Below are positions 30,088 through 30,570 of a stretch of 30,570 bases of DNA, piece by piece (the first letter of the stretch is position 1; the number at the start of each line of letters is the position of its first letter). Origin of the DNA: an uncultured Bacteriovorax sp. GTDB taxonomy: Bacteria; Bdellovibrionota; Bacteriovoracia; Bacteriovoracales; Bacteriovoracaceae. The notes beneath the pieces are model-generated. The model ran no database searches, was not told the origin of the DNA, and was given only the letters and a program-made list of their open reading frames with translations. The stretch is taken from positions 1 to 30,570 of the forward strand of contig CAMLRB010000008.1 in assembly GCA_946482295.1 (NCBI GenBank), written 5' to 3'. Made by a program: the position numbers and the translations under genes.

Positions 30088-30570
30088 ATGGGTATTTTTA
30101 AGTACGAAGGGGTCGATGCGAATGGAAAAAAAATCGTCGGCCAGTTAGATGCATCTAATGAGAAGGAAGTGCGCAAAGCACTCCGTGGACAAAACGTTCG
30201 TGTTAAAAAAATTATCCCTCCTACCATCCTCGAATTCGATCTCGGCGCATGGATGGTTGAAAAAGGTTTTGGTTCCGCTATCAGCACTAAGGAGCTAGGT
30301 ACCTTCACCAAACAGCTCTCAATCATGATTAGTGCCGGAGTTCCTATTCTCCAGAGCCTTGAAATCCTCTATCGATCTGAAAAAAATGCCTCGTTGAAAT
30401 TAGCCATCAAGAACATTGCAACAGATGTTGGAGAAGGTAAAACAATTGCGGAGGCCATGGAAGCCCAGAAAGGTTTCAGTAAACTTTATTGCAATTTGGT
30501 AAAAGCAGGCGAAGCAGGTGGTATTCTCGATCAAATTCTCAAGAAGCTTGCTATTCACATGGAGAAGCAG
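30088..30570 (+). CDS. pilC: Type IV pilus inner-membrane platform protein PilC (partial, C-terminus off the window)
   Basis: The frame opens at ATG 30088 and stays open for 161 codons to the window edge. The N-terminus (MGIFKYEGVDANGKKIVGQL) and the LDASNEKEVRKALRGQNVRV segment are typical of PilC/GspF, followed by the first T2SSF domain: LGTFTKQLSIMISAGVPILQ, ATDVGEGKTIAEAM and VKAGEAGGILDQIL. PilC is the platform that links PilB or PilT motion to pilin assembly. Full-length proteins have about 400 residues with three membrane segments, which would lie beyond the window. It is four bases after pilT and surely cotranscribed. Confidence 0.95.
   Translation, partial: MGIFKYEGVDANGKKIVGQLDASNEKEVRKALRGQNVRVKKIIPPTILEFDLGAWMVEKGFGSAISTKELGTFTKQLSIMISAGVPILQSLEILYRSEKNASLKLAIKNIATDVGEGKTIAEAMEAQKGFSKLYCNLVKAGEAGGILDQILKKLAIHMEKQ

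Noticed and set aside
30051..30326. A 91-residue antisense frame across the pilT-pilC junction
   Set aside because: It overlaps the well-supported ends of both pilus genes and shows no protein-like features.
1..30570. Mobile elements, CRISPR arrays, tRNA or rRNA genes
   Set aside because: No transposase or integrase frame, no regularly spaced repeats and no cloverleaf-like sequence was found in the few non-coding gaps.

Overview
The window looks like chromosomal DNA of a low-GC, flagellated, didermic bacterium, most likely a relative of the predatory Bdellovibrionota (Bacteriovorax/Peredibacter-like). This is an inference from gene content: flagellar cap genes, a type IV pilus motor cluster, a Bat/MoxR operon, a very large unknown lipoprotein and AT-rich codon use. 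No rRNA, tRNA, insertion sequence, prophage or CRISPR array was seen. Almost every gene after position 4240 is on the + strand and closely packed.

Region 1-2060 carries fliD-fliS on the - strand. About 230 bases upstream of fliD is a sigma-28-like promoter facing fliD. Between the two lie two hairpins, the second a Rho-independent terminator in the fliD direction. The segments can pair in mutually exclusive ways, as in an attenuator, so this is either a regulated fliD leader or a small RNA of about 80 nt. Region 2012-3843 holds an unknown multipass membrane protein and a 75-residue orphan followed by a hairpin terminator. Region 3883-4239 is non-coding, AT-rich, and contains one perfect and four near DnaA boxes in the same orientation.

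Region 4240-9329 has an inositol-monophosphatase-family enzyme, a short sigma-54 activator without a receiver domain, a barstar-like protein with a signal peptide, an RlmE/FtsJ-type RNA methyltransferase, a penicillin-binding transpeptidase with a basic tail, and signal peptidase I. mutS2 (- strand) converges on lepB with an 8-base overlap. At its other end its start codon overlaps that of a divergent NFACT/RqcH-like gene.

Region 13060-18175 pairs a secreted protein of unknown function with a 1427-residue cysteine-containing lipoprotein. Region 18261-27168 is one likely transcription unit: an RlmI-like methyltransferase, MoxR ATPase, DUF58 protein, a membrane-anchored unknown, a BatB-BatC fusion, BatD, RibF and AroE, with start/stop overlaps or gaps of a few bases throughout. 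The Bat/MoxR part probably builds an envelope-associated chaperone or stress-tolerance complex; ribF and aroE are housekeeping genes at the end.

Region 27187-30570 is the pilB-pilT-pilC cluster (pilC runs off the right edge). It is preceded by an exact sigma-28 -10 element with a good -35 at the standard spacing, and by a perfect palindrome over the predicted start site. If both sigma-28-like promoters are real, flagellar and type IV pilus motor genes share one sigma factor here. That is the most interesting hypothesis in the window.
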